A DNA stretch of 64,000 nt from Pseudoprimorskyibacter insulae (GCF_900302505.1 NZ_OMOJ01000006.1:83216-147215), one strand, 5' to 3'. Counted from the first letter of the stretch, positions 35,363 to 44,865 are shown. Notes: a model not told the origin generated them from the sequence alone. Translations and numbers: made by a program.

Positions 35363-36910
35363 ATGTCTGACCTGATTGACGATCCGCAGCCCGGGCAGAA
35401 CCTGCCAGAATTCACTGTTGCCGAAATCTCGGGCGCGGTGAAACGCACGCTGGAGGATCAGTTTTCCCGCGTTCGCGTGCGCGGTGAGGTCGGGCGCGTG
35501 TTCACGGCGCGGTCGGGGCATCTGTATTACGACATCAAGGACGACAAAAACGTGCTGGCCTGCACCACGTGGAAAGGGCAGGTGTCGCGCCTGTCGGTCG
35601 TGCCCGAGGAGGGGCTTGAGGTCGTGGTGACCGGGCGGCTGACGGCTTTTGGCGGGCAGTCCAAGTACAATATGAACGTCGAAGAGGTGGCCGTCGCGGG
35701 CAAGGGCGCGTTGATGGCCCTGCTGGAAAAGCGCAAAGCCCAGCTTCAGGCCGAAGGGCTGTTTGAGCAAAGTCGCAAGCGCCCCTTGCCCTATCTGCCT
35801 GAGATTATCGGCGTTGTGACCTCGCCCTCCGGGGCGGTGATCCGCGATATTCTGCACCGCTTGCGCGACCGCTTTCCGCGCAAGGTGCTGATTTGGCCAG
35901 TGGCGGTGCAGGGTGAGGCCTGCGCGCGTGAGGTGGCCAATGCGATTGACGGGTTCAACCTGTTGACGCCGGGCGGGGCCTTGCCCCGGCCTGATCTGTT
36001 GATCGTGGCGCGAGGCGGCGGGTCTATCGAAGACCTGTGGGGCTTTAACGAAGAAATCGTCGCGCGGGCTGCAGCGCGGTCTGAAATTCCGCTGATTTCG
36101 GCGGTGGGCCATGAAACCGATACGACGTTGATCGACTACGTGTCCGACCGGCGGGCGCCCACGCCCACGGCGGCGGCGGAAATGGCCGTGCCCGTGCGAA
36201 TGGAACTTTTGGCATGGGTTGGCGAACAGCAAACGCGTCTGGTCCGGGCCTTGTCGGCGCGGGTGGACCAGCGTGGCCAGCGCCTGCGCGATCTGGGCCG
36301 CGCCCTGCGGCGGCCTGAAACCTTGCTGGAAGGGCCGCAGCAGCGATACGATCTGATGTCAGACCGCCTGCCGACCGCGCTGATGCGCGGGGTGGAGAGG
36401 CGTCGCGTGGCCCTGTCTGAGGCCTCGGGCAGTCTGCGGCCAGGTTTGCTGGCGCGGATGCTGGGGCAGGATCAGCGCCGGATTTCCAATAGCGCCGACC
36501 GGCTGGCCCCGGCGCTGCAACGCGCAGCATTGGCCAAGCGCGAGGCTTTGGGCCGACGGGCCGACCGGTTGACCCCGCGTGTAATCGAACGGGACATCGC
36601 GCAGGGGCGTGACCGCCTTGAGGCGCTGACCCGCCGGTTGAAGGACGCAGGCACCCGCCAAACCACCGCGCCGCGCGACCGGTTGGAAGCGTTGATGCGT
36701 CTGCATGAAACGCTGGGCTACAAGGCCACGCTGAAGCGCGGCTATGCTGTGGTCTATGGCGATGGCGGGCAGGTTGTCGGGACCAAAGCCGCAGCCGAGG
36801 CGGCAGCAGGGCTGGAGATCGAATTTGCCGATGGCAAGTTCAAGATCGGCGGCACAACTCGCAAAAGTGCAACCAAACCCAAGCCGCCCGAACAGGGCAG
36901 TCTGTTCTAA
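35363..36910 (+). CDS. xseA: Exodeoxyribonuclease VII large subunit
   Basis: 515 aa with the start at ATG 35363 (MSDLIDDPQPGQNLPEFTV). It has an N-terminal OB-fold (residues about 15-115, VRGEVGRVFTARSGHLYYDIKD), a catalytic domain with the conserved ISAVGHETDTTLIDYVSDRRAPTP region and RGGGSIEDLWGFN, a long helical segment rich in Arg/Leu, and a C-terminal QGSLF. Together with XseB (not in this window) it degrades single-stranded DNA. It is divergent from purD. Confidence 0.96.
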   Translation: MSDLIDDPQPGQNLPEFTVAEISGAVKRTLEDQFSRVRVRGEVGRVFTARSGHLYYDIKDDKNVLACTTWKGQVSRLSVVPEEGLEVVVTGRLTAFGGQSKYNMNVEEVAVAGKGALMALLEKRKAQLQAEGLFEQSRKRPLPYLPEIIGVVTSPSGAVIRDILHRLRDRFPRKVLIWPVAVQGEACAREVANAIDGFNLLTPGGALPRPDLLIVARGGGSIEDLWGFNEEIVARAAARSEIPLISAVGHETDTTLIDYVSDRRAPTPTAAAEMAVPVRMELLAWVGEQQTRLVRALSARVDQRGQRLRDLGRALRRPETLLEGPQQRYDLMSDRLPTALMRGVERRRVALSEASGSLRPGLLARMLGQDQRRISNSADRLAPALQRAALAKREALGRRADRLTPRVIERDIAQGRDRLEALTRRLKDAGTRQTTAPRDRLEALMRLHETLGYKATLKRGYAVVYGDGGQVVGTKAAAEAAAGLEIEFADGKFKIGGTTRKSATKPKPPEQGSLF

Positions 36911-37022
36911 GGCCGCGCGGGGCGCGACAGGATATCTCGTCTGCGCCCTTTGGGCGCTTCCTCGGGCGGGAGCGGTGCGGCTGGTGTTGCGCGGCGCGTC
37001 CGAGCCGGGTAAAGGGCGGCGC

Positions 37023-37736
37023 ATGAGCGAGAAGCAACACCCAAACGGCACCCCTTGGCGCAATTTCTATGGTCGGTGGAAGGGCAAGACCCTGCGTCCG
37101 AACCATAAGGACTATCTGGAGAACGACCTTGAGGCGTTGTCTCCGGGGGCAGTGTCGTGGGAAGACAACCCAGATCGCACGCCGCTGGACCCGAACGCGA
37201 TGTTCGGCGGACGGCCATTATGGCTGGAGATCGGCTTTGGCGGCGGCGAGCATATGGTGCATCAGGCGGTGAACAATCCTGGCGTTGGCATCATCGGCTG
37301 TGAGCCATTCATCAATGGCGTTGCCATGCTGCTGGGCAAAATCCGCGAAGCCGAGGTGGACAACGTGCGCGTCTATCCCGGCGATGCCCGGCACATGTTC
37401 GACGTGTTGCCCGAAGGGTCGGTCGAGAAGGCGTTTTTGCTTTATCCCGATCCTTGGCCGAAAAAGCGCCACCACCGCCGCCGGTTCGTCACGCCCGACC
37501 ATCTGGAGCCGCTGTCGCGGGTCATCAAACCAGGCGGTGAATTCCGCGTGGCGACCGACATTCCCGACTATGTGCGGCAAACGCTGGAACAGGTGCCGAA
37601 GGCCAACTTTGAATGGCAGGCCGAAGCGCCCGATGATTGGCGCAAGCCTTGGGATGACTGGATCAGCACGCGCTATGAAAAGAAGGCCTTCCGCGAAGGC
37701 CGCACGGCGCATTACCTGACCTTCCGCCGCGTCTGA
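37023..37736 (+). CDS. trmB: tRNA (guanine-46-N7)-methyltransferase
   Basis: 237 aa with the start at ATG 37023 (MSEKQHPNGTPWRNFYGRWKGKTLRP). The SAM site is LEIGFGGGEHMVHQA, and the catalytic/tRNA region is FLLYPDPWPKKRHHRRRFV. These are the two TrmB hallmarks. It forms m7G46 in tRNA. The 112 bases between xseA and this gene hold no other gene that I can see. Confidence 0.95.
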   Translation: MSEKQHPNGTPWRNFYGRWKGKTLRPNHKDYLENDLEALSPGAVSWEDNPDRTPLDPNAMFGGRPLWLEIGFGGGEHMVHQAVNNPGVGIIGCEPFINGVAMLLGKIREAEVDNVRVYPGDARHMFDVLPEGSVEKAFLLYPDPWPKKRHHRRRFVTPDHLEPLSRVIKPGGEFRVATDIPDYVRQTLEQVPKANFEWQAEAPDDWRKPWDDWISTRYEKKAFREGRTAHYLTFRRV

Positions 37737-37837
37737 GCCACCCTGCCAATTGGTCGGCGTTTGCGCTGCCAAAAGGGGATGTACCTGCCTGCGTGGGCTT
37801 GCTAAGACGCAGCCAACGCTAAGACAGGAAGGTTCAC

Positions 37838-39184
37838 ATGTCCGCACATGGCACGCCCATCCCGATGACCTCGTACAAATGTGGCCCCCTGACGGGTGAG
37901 GCCCATGTGCCGGGGGACAAATCCATTTCGCACCGGTCCTTGATCCTTGGGGCCATGGCCATTGGCGAAACCCGGATCGAAGGTCTGCTGGAAGGCGAGG
38001 ACGTTCTTGATACCGCCAAGGCGATGCGGGCCTTTGGCGCGACTGTGACGGATCATGGTGGCGGCAAATGGTCGGTGCAGGGGGTGGGCGTTGGCGGCTT
38101 TGCCGAGCCGGACAATGTGATTGACTGCGGCAATTCCGGCACCGGTGTGCGCCTGATCATGGGTGCGATGGCCACCACGCCGATCACCGCGACCTTCACG
38201 GGCGATGCCAGCCTGAACAAACGGCCCATGGCCCGCGTGACCGATCCTTTGGCCTTGTTTGGCACGCAATCGGTTGGCCGGTCTGGCGGTCGCCTTCCGA
38301 TGACCATCGTTGGTGCGGCCGAGCCGAAGCCTGTGCGCTTTGTCGTGCCGGTGCCGTCGGCGCAGGTGAAATCGGCGGTTCTGCTGGCGGCGCTGAATGC
38401 GCCCGGCGAATCTGTCGTGATCGAAAAAGAGGCCACGCGCGACCATACCGAACGGATGCTGACGGGCTTTGGCGCCAATATCACCACCGAAGTCACAGAC
38501 GAAGGCCGGGTTATTACGCTGCAAGGCCAGCCCGAGCTGAAGCCGCAGCACATCGTTGTGCCGCGCGATCCGTCCTCGGCGGCATTCCCGGTCTGTGCGG
38601 CGCTGATCACCGAAGGGTCGGACGTGTTGGTGCCGAACATCGGTCTGAACCCGACCCGCGCGGGACTGTTCTTTACCCTGCAAGAGATGGGCGCGGATCT
38701 GACCTTTGAGAATATGCGCGAAGAGGGCGGCGAGCCGGTCGCCGATCTGCGTGCTAAATTCAGCCCGAACCTTAAGGGCATCGAAGTGCCTGCCGAACGC
38801 GCGGCCAGCATGATCGACGAATATCCGGTTCTGTCGGTTGTCGCGGCCTATGCCGAGGGCAAGACGCATATGCCCGGTGTCAAGGAACTGCGCGTCAAGG
38901 AATCGGACCGAATTGATGCGATGGCCACGGGCCTGCGTGCCAATGGCGTGGCCGTGGACGAGGGCGAAGATTGGTGGACGGTCTATGGCTGCGGCCATGG
39001 CAAAGTGCCGGGCGGCGCGATGGTTCAAAGCCATCTGGACCACCGCATTGCCATGTCGTTCATGGTGATGGGCATGGGCAGCGAAGCGCCGGTCAGCGTG
39101 GATGACGGCAGCCCGATTGCCACGTCTTTCCCAATTTTTGAGCCGCTGATGGGCGCGCTTGGTGCACGGGTCGAACGCAGCTGA
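37838..39184 (+). CDS. aroA: 3-phosphoshikimate 1-carboxyvinyltransferase (EPSP synthase)
   Basis: 448 aa. Motifs are [16 protein letters not shown], the PEP-binding [27 protein letters not shown], and the catalytic [17 protein letters not shown]. Alphaproteobacterial EPSPS of this pattern often belong to class II. The loop after GNSGT ([10 protein letters not shown]) matches that type, but glyphosate tolerance cannot be judged here. It makes the chorismate precursor and feeds the trp genes in this window. Confidence 0.96.
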   Translation: MSAHGTPIPMTSYKCGPLTGEAHVPGDKSISHRSLILGAMAIGETRIEGLLEGEDVLDTAKAMRAFGATVTDHGGGKWSVQGVGVGGFAEPDNVIDCGNSGTGVRLIMGAMATTPITATFTGDASLNKRPMARVTDPLALFGTQSVGRSGGRLPMTIVGAAEPKPVRFVVPVPSAQVKSAVLLAALNAPGESVVIEKEATRDHTERMLTGFGANITTEVTDEGRVITLQGQPELKPQHIVVPRDPSSAAFPVCAALITEGSDVLVPNIGLNPTRAGLFFTLQEMGADLTFENMREEGGEPVADLRAKFSPNLKGIEVPAERAASMIDEYPVLSVVAAYAEGKTHMPGVKELRVKESDRIDAMATGLRANGVAVDEGEDWWTVYGCGHGKVPGGAMVQSHLDHRIAMSFMVMGMGSEAPVSVDDGSPIATSFPIFEPLMGALGARVERS

Positions 39185-39241
39185 TTGCGGTTGGCCTGCG
39201 CCGCCCGCGTGGGTAGCATGGGCCAATGACAGGAGGCTGAC

Positions 39242-39634
39242 ATGAGCAATTGCATCGGCACATGGGTGCTGATCCCCGAGCTTTGCCACTATAGCAAAGG
39301 CCACCCGCCAGATGCGGGCCGGTATGAGATCGGGATGATCGATGGCCGGTTTGTCTTTGTCATCCAATCTGAAAAGGACGGCCAGCCGGTGCGGTCTGAT
39401 TTCTCGGCCCCCGCGAATGGCGAGGCAGAGGAGACGCATATCCCCGGTCTGACCCATGTGTCGGTGCAAGCGGTGGATGACGCAACGCTGGACAGTTCGG
39501 CCTTTGCCGGTGATCGGCGTATGGCCTATGCGCGGCGGCGGGTGTCGCCGGATGGGCAGTTGCTCAGTGTCTTTATGGAAAACAACCTGCCTTCGGGCGC
39601 GGTGCAGATTTATCAGGTGTATAAACGGGCATGA
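39242..39634 (+). CDS. Conserved hypothetical protein
   Basis: 130 aa, cytosolic, no recognised family. N-terminal [20 protein letters not shown] is followed by a beta-rich stretch ([22 protein letters not shown]) and ends YQVYKRA. The pattern of short beta strands suggests a lipocalin-like or calycin fold, but this is a guess. GGAGG lies close before the ATG. Its stop overlaps the cmk start (ATGA), so it is co-translated with cmk and follows aroA by 57 bases. Confidence 0.7.
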   Translation: MSNCIGTWVLIPELCHYSKGHPPDAGRYEIGMIDGRFVFVIQSEKDGQPVRSDFSAPANGEAEETHIPGLTHVSVQAVDDATLDSSAFAGDRRMAYARRRVSPDGQLLSVFMENNLPSGAVQIYQVYKRA

Positions 39635-40239
39635 GCTTTACCATCGCTATCGACGGGCCTGCCGCTGCGGGTAAGGGCACCATTTCCAAGGCCGTGGCCG
39701 CACATTTCAATGTCCCCCATTTGGACACCGGGCTTCTTTATCGCGCGGTCGGGTTGAAAATGCTGGGCGGTGTCGATCCGATCGACGCCGCGCGTGCCTT
39801 GAGGCCTGAGGATCTTGAAGTCGAGGGCTTGCGCACCGCCGAAGTCGCGCAGGCGGCGTCGAAGGTTGCTGTGATCCCGGAAGTTCGGGCCGCCTTGTTG
39901 GATTTTCAGCGGGTCTTTGCCCGCCGTGCCGGGGGCGCGGTTCTGGATGGGCGCGACATCGGCACCGTGATCTGCCCCGAGGCCGAAGCGAAACTGTTCG
40001 TGACCGCCAGCGCCGAAGTGCGTGCACAGCGCCGGTTCAAAGAGCTGACGGAGCAGGGCGCGGCCACCGAATTCGATACGGTTCTGGCCGATGTGCGGGC
40101 GCGGGACGAACGCGACATGAACCGCGCCGATGCCCCATTGAAACCCGCCGATGACGCGGTGCTGGTCGATACCTCGACCATGACGATTGACGAGGCGGTG
40201 GCCGCGGCCATTCAGGCCGTCGACGCCAAGCGAGGCTAA
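39631..40239 (+). CDS. cmk: (d)CMP kinase
   Basis: 202 aa. P-loop [16 protein letters not shown]; nucleotide-binding [14 protein letters not shown] region with [38 protein letters not shown]. It phosphorylates CMP/dCMP. The aroA-cmk-rpsA order is common in proteobacteria. Here rpsA lies 2 kb downstream, with an inserted hypothetical gene and an HxlR/nitroreductase pair. Confidence 0.95.
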   Translation: MSFTIAIDGPAAAGKGTISKAVAAHFNVPHLDTGLLYRAVGLKMLGGVDPIDAARALRPEDLEVEGLRTAEVAQAASKVAVIPEVRAALLDFQRVFARRAGGAVLDGRDIGTVICPEAEAKLFVTASAEVRAQRRFKELTEQGAATEFDTVLADVRARDERDMNRADAPLKPADDAVLVDTSTMTIDEAVAAAIQAVDAKRG

Positions 40240-40243
40240 AGGC

Positions 40244-40963
40244 GTGCTGCGGGCGCTGCTGGTTTGGCTGGCTTTGTTGGCCCCTTCTGCGGCGCTTGCG
40301 AACTCGCCCTATTTGTCCGACCCGTTTGATTGCCAGATCGACGGTGATCGGCACATGGCGTTTCTGCTGGGCGATGGCCTGTTCGGACCTGATCCCAAGG
40401 CGGCGGTGATCCTTTCGCCTGAGGGGCGGTTGCTGGGATATTTGCAGGTCGGGCTGCTAAGCTATCCCATGCTGGGCCCGGACTGCGCGGTTTATGATGC
40501 TGATGCGAAGGCCGTGTTTGTCTGGGAAGAAGACAGCGCATTTGACGGCCCCTTGATGACCGGAACCTCGAAAGAGGCGCTTGCGGCCCGCTGGACCTAT
40601 GATCCGGCAAGGCAAGACGCGGCCCCTGCATTCGGGTTCGCCCGCGCCGCCGATCAGCCGGGCTTTGCCGCCATTCTGGCCGCCGAAGTCGCGCAGATCA
40701 CGCAGGTTGTGGCGTTCATCTTGTGCTTTTCGACGCTTGCCTCGGCTTGCTTGGTTCTGGTGCCGGGGCTGCCGTGGCGCAGGCGGCCTTGGGCCTCAAC
40801 CATCGGAGCGGCGATTCTTGTCGGCGTGGGCGGAGGGGCCGGGCTGTTGGTTTTCGTGGCCTATGGATTGTCGGGACTGTCGGCGGCTTTGACGGTGATC
40901 TGTATTGGCGCGGGCGCGATTCTTGGCCTCGGGGCATTGGCGCTAAAGCGCGCCGCTGTTTAG
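40244..40963 (+). CDS. Hypothetical secreted/membrane protein
   Basis: 239 aa from GTG 40244, four bases past cmk. Signal-like N-terminus (LRALLVWLALLAPSAALANS), a soluble region of about 130 aa, then three hydrophobic segments in the last 90 residues (ITQVVAFILCFSTLASACLVL and two more). No family recognised. It is probably part of the aroA-cmk operon. Confidence 0.6.
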   Translation: MLRALLVWLALLAPSAALANSPYLSDPFDCQIDGDRHMAFLLGDGLFGPDPKAAVILSPEGRLLGYLQVGLLSYPMLGPDCAVYDADAKAVFVWEEDSAFDGPLMTGTSKEALAARWTYDPARQDAAPAFGFARAADQPGFAAILAAEVAQITQVVAFILCFSTLASACLVLVPGLPWRRRPWASTIGAAILVGVGGGAGLLVFVAYGLSGLSAALTVICIGAGAILGLGALALKRAAV

Positions 40964-41331
40964 GCGTTTTGCTGTGCCGCGTCATAGTCGGCGCGGGCTG
41001 TGTCGATTTCGTCCAGATTATCTATGGCCCATTGGCTAAGTGTTCGCACGGCCATGCCGAACGATTCCCCAAGCGTGGTCAGTTGATATTCGACCGTTGG
41101 TGGCACGGTGGGATAGGCGGTGCGGGTGACCAAGCCGTCACGTTCTAATTCCCGCAGGGTGATGGACAGCATCCGCTGAGACACGCCCAAATGCCGCTTC
41201 AATTCGTTGAACCGCATTACGCCCGTGCCTTTCAGGGCGATGATCACCAGCAGGCTCCATTTGTCACCGATCCGCGCCAGCACATCTTTGATGCGGTCGC
41301 AGCTGGTGGTGCAATGTCCGATGTCCTTCAT
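40960..41331 (-). CDS. HxlR-family winged-helix transcriptional regulator
   Basis: 123 aa with the start at ATG 41331 (AAGGGA upstream). The N-terminal Cys (GHCTTSCDRIKDVLARIGDKWSLLVI) is typical of HxlR/YodB regulators that sense electrophiles or redox change. The wHTH runs over residues 25-95 (RFNELKRHLGVSQRMLSITLREL). It is divergent from a nitroreductase gene across a 117-base spacer with a large inverted repeat, so the nitroreductase is its probable target. Its 3' end overlaps the convergent membrane protein gene by 4 bases. Confidence 0.88.
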   Translation of the reverse strand: MKDIGHCTTSCDRIKDVLARIGDKWSLLVIIALKGTGVMRFNELKRHLGVSQRMLSITLRELERDGLVTRTAYPTVPPTVEYQLTTLGESFGMAVRTLSQWAIDNLDEIDTARADYDAAQQNA

Positions 41332-41350
41332 GGCGGTTCCCTTTTTGATA

Positions 41351-41408
41351 CTGGGTAACAAATTTGTGCCTTCTTGCGGAGGCTGATTAGTCACAAATAT
41401 ATACCCAG
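41351..41408. promoter_or_regulatory. Inverted repeat operator between HxlR regulator and nitroreductase
   Basis: Left arm CTGGGTAACAAATTTGTG (41351-41368) and right arm CACAAATATATACCCAG (41392-41408) are near-perfect inverted copies. A further TTACAAAT half-site follows at 41409. The AT-rich arms stand out in this GC-rich DNA and are the expected type of HxlR binding site. Confidence 0.65.
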
Positions 41409-41448
41409 TTACAAATTAATACCAATCAAACTGTAGAAGGGTTTGAAA

Positions 41449-42081
41449 ATGTTCTACGAAAAGCTCGAATGGCGCTACGCAACCAAGGCAATGGACGCGA
41501 ACCGGGTCGTACCGTCCGAGAAAATTGAACGCATCATCGAGGCTGCGCGCAAGGCGCCCACCTCGTCTGGGCTTCAGCCGTTTGAAATGGTTCTGGTGAC
41601 CAACCCCGAGGTGCGTGCCGAGCTGTCTGAGGCCGCTTTTGGCCAGCAGCAATTGGTTGATGGCACCGCCGTTCTGGTGTTCGCCGCTTGGGACAACTAC
41701 ACCGACGCCCGCATTGACGACTTCGTCAACCTGACCGGCGAAGTGCGTGGCGGCGTGACTGAGGCGTTGACCGCTTATTATGATCGACTCAAGGGCATGT
41801 ACCTGCCGCGCGATGCCCGCACCAATTTCGAACATGCTGCCCGTCAGGCCTATATTGCGCTGGGTTTCGCCCTGATGGCCGCTGCCGAGGAAGGCGTGGA
41901 CGCGACCCCGATGGAAGGTCTGGATCCTGCTAAGTTTGACGAGATTCTGGGCCTTGGGGCGAAGGGCCTGAAAACTGTGGTCATTCTGACCATCGGCTAC
42001 CGTGATGAGGCCAAGGATTGGCTGGCACCGCTGCCGAAAGTGCGCAAATCGCGCGACCAGATCGTCACGGACGTAAAGTAA
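41449..42081 (+). CDS. NfsB-type oxygen-insensitive NAD(P)H nitroreductase
   Basis: 210 aa with the start at ATG 41449 (AAGGG upstream). Motifs are MFYEKLEWRYATKAMD, the FMN-binding RKAPTSSGLQPFEMV, and ALGFALMAAAEEGVDATPMEG. It reduces nitroaromatics or quinones with FMN. The likely regulator is the divergent HxlR protein, which suggests induction by electrophilic or quinone stress. Confidence 0.88.
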   Translation: MFYEKLEWRYATKAMDANRVVPSEKIERIIEAARKAPTSSGLQPFEMVLVTNPEVRAELSEAAFGQQQLVDGTAVLVFAAWDNYTDARIDDFVNLTGEVRGGVTEALTAYYDRLKGMYLPRDARTNFEHAARQAYIALGFALMAAAEEGVDATPMEGLDPAKFDEILGLGAKGLKTVVILTIGYRDEAKDWLAPLPKVRKSRDQIVTDVK

Positions 42082-42186
42082 GCCGCGCAGGGCAGGGGCG
42101 GATTCCGTCCTTGCCCTTTTGGCCAATTTTGGCTAATGAGCGCGCGTCGACAAGGTGAAAACACCGCATTCCAAAGAGATCGAGCA

Positions 42187-42216
42187 AGGGTCGGACCAAC
42201 CGGCCCTCTTTGTTTT
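42187..42216 (+). terminator. Terminator-like hairpin upstream of rpsA
   Basis: Stem AGGGTCGG / CCGGCCCT with loop ACCAA, followed by CTTTGTTTTG. It may end nitroreductase transcripts, or it may be part of the rpsA leader. Confidence 0.5.
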
Positions 42217-42296
42217 GCGTTTGATACGACCAACCCAAAGACCGGCGGAGACAACCGCTCGGCCAGATAAAACCGATGTAAAGGATGTAATGCCAC

Positions 42297-43970
42297 ATGG
42301 CTAATGCAATGGAAGAATTTGAAGCCCTCCTTCAGGAAAGCTTCGAAATGGACACCCCCGAAGAGGGTTCGGTTGTCAAAGGCAAGGTAATTGCCATCGA
42401 GGCCGGTCAGGCCATCATCGACGTAGGCTACAAAATGGAAGGCCGCGTTGATCTGAAAGAATTCGCAGAGCCGGGTGAAGCACCGAAAGTTGCCGTAGGC
42501 GACGACGTTGAAGTGTACCTGCGCGCCGCAGAAAACGCCCGTGGCGAAGCCGTCATCTCGCGTGAGATGGCCCGCCGCGAAGAAGCCTGGGACCGCCTGG
42601 AAAAAGCATACGCAGACGACGCACGCGTCGAAGGCGCGATCTTTGGCCGTGTCAAAGGTGGCTTCACCGTCGATCTGGGTGGCGCTGTTGCCTTCCTGCC
42701 CGGCAGCCAAGTTGACGTGCGCCCCGTGCGTGACGCTGGCCCGCTGATGGGTCTGAAGCAGCCGTTCCAGATCCTCAAGATGGACCGTCGTCGTGGCAAC
42801 ATCGTTGTGTCGCGTCGTGCAATCCTCGAAGAATCGCGTGCCGAACAGCGTGCCGAAGTCATCGCCAACCTGACCGAAGGCCAGGCTGTTGAAGGTGTGG
42901 TCAAGAACATCACCGAATACGGTGCGTTCGTTGATCTGGGCGGCGTTGACGGCCTGCTGCACGTCACCGACATGGCATGGCGCCGTGTGAACCACCCGTC
43001 CGAGATCCTGACGATCGGCGAGACCGTGAAGGTCCAGGTCATCAAGATCAACAAAGAAACCCACCGCATTTCGCTGGGCATGAAGCAGCTGCAGGACGAT
43101 CCGTGGGATCTGGTTGCTGCCAAGTTCCCGCTGAGCTCGGTGCACCAGGGCCGCGTGACCAACATCACCGACTACGGCGCATTCGTCGAGCTGGAGCCGG
43201 GTGTCGAAGGTCTGGTTCACGTGTCCGAAATGTCCTGGACCAAGAAAAACGTACACCCCGGCAAGATCGTTTCGACCTCGCAGGAAGTGGACGTCATGGT
43301 TCTGGAAATCGACGGCGCCAAGCGTCGCGTTTCGCTGGGCCTCAAGCAGACCATGCGCAACCCGTGGGAAGTTTTCTCGGAAACTCACCCCGAGGGCACC
43401 GAGGTCGAAGGCGAAGTCAAGAACATCACCGAATTCGGTCTGTTCATTGGCCTGCCGGGCGACATCGACGGCATGGTTCACCTGTCCGACCTGTCGTGGG
43501 AAGAGCGTGGCGAAGACGCCATCCAGAACTACCGCAAGGGCGACATCGTCAAAGCCGTGGTTTCGGAAGTTGACGTCGAGAAAGAGCGTATTTCGCTGTC
43601 GATCAAAGCGCTGGGTGGCGACAAGTTCGCCGAAGCGACTGGCGGCGTGAAGCGTGGCTCGATCGTAACCGTCGAAGTGACCGCCATCGAAGACGGCGGC
43701 ATCGAAGTGGAATACGAAGGCGCCAAGTCGTTCATCCGTCGTTCGGATCTGTCGCGTGACCGCGCCGAACAGCGCCCCGAGCGTTTCTCGGTTGGCGATA
43801 AGGTCGACGTTCGCGTCACCAACATCGACAACAAGTCGCGCCGTCTGGGCCTGTCGATCAAGGCACGTGAAATCGCTGAAGAAAAAGAAGCGGTTGAACA
43901 GTACGGTTCGTCCGCATCGGGCGCATCGCTGGGCGACATCCTTGGCGCAGCGCTGAAGGGCGACAACTGA
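42297..43970 (+). CDS. rpsA: 30S ribosomal protein S1
   Basis: 557 aa with six S1/OB RNA-binding repeats. Each is recognisable by a G-(A/V)-F-V-D/E-L pattern (for example NITEYGAFVDLGGVDGLLHV and NITDYGAFVELEPGVEGLVH). Binds mRNA at the ribosome and is essential in Gram-negative bacteria. The 215-base leader after the nitroreductase gene contains the hairpin at 42187-42216. Strongly biased codon use, as expected for high expression. Confidence 0.98.
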   Translation: MANAMEEFEALLQESFEMDTPEEGSVVKGKVIAIEAGQAIIDVGYKMEGRVDLKEFAEPGEAPKVAVGDDVEVYLRAAENARGEAVISREMARREEAWDRLEKAYADDARVEGAIFGRVKGGFTVDLGGAVAFLPGSQVDVRPVRDAGPLMGLKQPFQILKMDRRRGNIVVSRRAILEESRAEQRAEVIANLTEGQAVEGVVKNITEYGAFVDLGGVDGLLHVTDMAWRRVNHPSEILTIGETVKVQVIKINKETHRISLGMKQLQDDPWDLVAAKFPLSSVHQGRVTNITDYGAFVELEPGVEGLVHVSEMSWTKKNVHPGKIVSTSQEVDVMVLEIDGAKRRVSLGLKQTMRNPWEVFSETHPEGTEVEGEVKNITEFGLFIGLPGDIDGMVHLSDLSWEERGEDAIQNYRKGDIVKAVVSEVDVEKERISLSIKALGGDKFAEATGGVKRGSIVTVEVTAIEDGGIEVEYEGAKSFIRRSDLSRDRAEQRPERFSVGDKVDVRVTNIDNKSRRLGLSIKAREIAEEKEAVEQYGSSASGASLGDILGAALKGDN

Positions 43971-44002
43971 TCTATTCTTGATCGGTAATGCTTAAAAATT
44001 GG

Positions 44003-44035
44003 GCACTCCGGCGAAGGTCGGAGTGCTTTTTTGTT
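44003..44035 (+). terminator. Rho-independent terminator of rpsA
   Basis: Stem GCACTCCG / CGGAGTGC with loop GCGAAGGT and a T6 run. Confidence 0.88.
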
Positions 44036-44116
44036 TGTCGAACTTTAAGAAATTTGATCCAAAGCAAAGTCGGACCTATCGTTGGTGTGACAACCTTCTG
44101 GAAAAAGAGGTGTCAC

Positions 44117-44287
44117 ATGAATGGCTTAACGAGACTCACAACTTTTATCGCCGTCGTTGCAGCCGCGATTTTAGCTTTGGTGTCATTCGGATTTGCCGTT
44201 GGAAGTTTGCTTCTGTCTGAGGCATTGGTCTGGGCGATTTCAGCAGTCAGCCTGTGGCCCGCATTTGCACTTAAAGTTGCCAGATAG
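44117..44287 (+). CDS. 56-residue membrane protein, tandem paralogue 1
   Basis: 56 aa with the start at ATG 44117 after GAGGTG. Two predicted membrane segments (residues 8-33 and 36-52) with a conserved core FGFAVGSLLLSEALVW and ending LWPAFALKVAR. Ungapped alignment with the protein at 44448-44618 gives 30 identical positions in 56. No family recognised. The preserved length and pattern between copies with different DNA support real coding. Confidence 0.65.
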   Translation: MNGLTRLTTFIAVVAAAILALVSFGFAVGSLLLSEALVWAISAVSLWPAFALKVAR

Positions 44288-44447
44288 GCGATTGGATCAC
44301 TAGAAAGCACGGCCAGAAACATCTGTTCTGCGGGCAAAACGCATCTGTGCCACGTGCTTTTTGGGTTAACAAAGTTCACTAATTTTGACCTGTCGCAAAC
44401 TTAGGACCAACTTTTGCATGGCAGCCTCATTCCAAGGAGGATCTGCT

Positions 44448-44618
44448 ATGAAGAGTAAGTCAAGTTGGTCAACTTTCGTCGCATTCGTTTCCTTGGTGGT
44501 CCTGGCGGTCACTTCTTTTGGATTCGCCGCAGGCTACCTGTTGATGAAAGAAGCACTGGTCTGGACGTTTTCAGCCGTCTGCCTTTGGCCCGTATTTGCG
44601 CTGAAACTGCCCAAGTAG
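44448..44618 (+). CDS. 56-residue membrane protein, tandem paralogue 2
   Basis: 56 aa with the start at ATG 44448, with AAGGAGG upstream (44434-44440). Core FGFAAGYLLMKEALVW and ending LWPVFALKLPK match paralogue 1 without gaps. The 160-base gap between the two genes contains no other coding signal that I can see. It is followed 20 bases later by a candidate small lipoprotein gene. Confidence 0.7.
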   Translation: MKSKSSWSTFVAFVSLVVLAVTSFGFAAGYLLMKEALVWTFSAVCLWPVFALKLPK

Positions 44619-44638
44619 CCGCAGGAGGCAAACTATCT

Positions 44639-44773
44639 TTGCGAGCGAATCAAACGAGGCTTGCTCTGGGGGCTGCGCTCGGATTTAGTGCATGTCAGGA
44701 CGATCGGTGGGGGCAAGCCATGCAAAACATGGGGGAAATCGGCCCAAACACCCGCAAATTCGTTCTGAAGTAA
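44639..44773 (+). CDS. Candidate 44-residue lipoprotein
   Basis: Begins at TTG 44639, ten bases after a perfect AGGAGG (44623-44628). Short basic N-terminus, hydrophobic stretch and lipobox (RANQTRLALGAALGFSAC), then a polar tail of 25 residues (QDDRWGQAMQNMGEIGPNTR, ending KFVLK). Too short for routine gene callers. The strong ribosome site plus lipobox make it credible, though the TTG start and the lack of a recognised family keep this moderate. It lies 20 bases after paralogue 2 and about 90 before ihfB. Confidence 0.5.
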   Translation: MRANQTRLALGAALGFSACQDDRWGQAMQNMGEIGPNTRKFVLK

Positions 44774-44865
44774 CGAGAATATGTTTAACGGTTGGCCAGA
44801 TACTTCTATAGTCCAAAGACAGATTAGAATTGGTTAGAACCAATCGCCTGGGGAGACAGATACAC

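Noticed and set aside
37802..39469. 555-codon open frame on - strand
   Set aside because: Antisense of aroA and the following small gene; composition is typical of a shadow (His/Arg/Gly/Ala-rich).
41997..43481. 494-codon open frame on - strand
   Set aside because: Antisense of rpsA; no family features and wrong composition.
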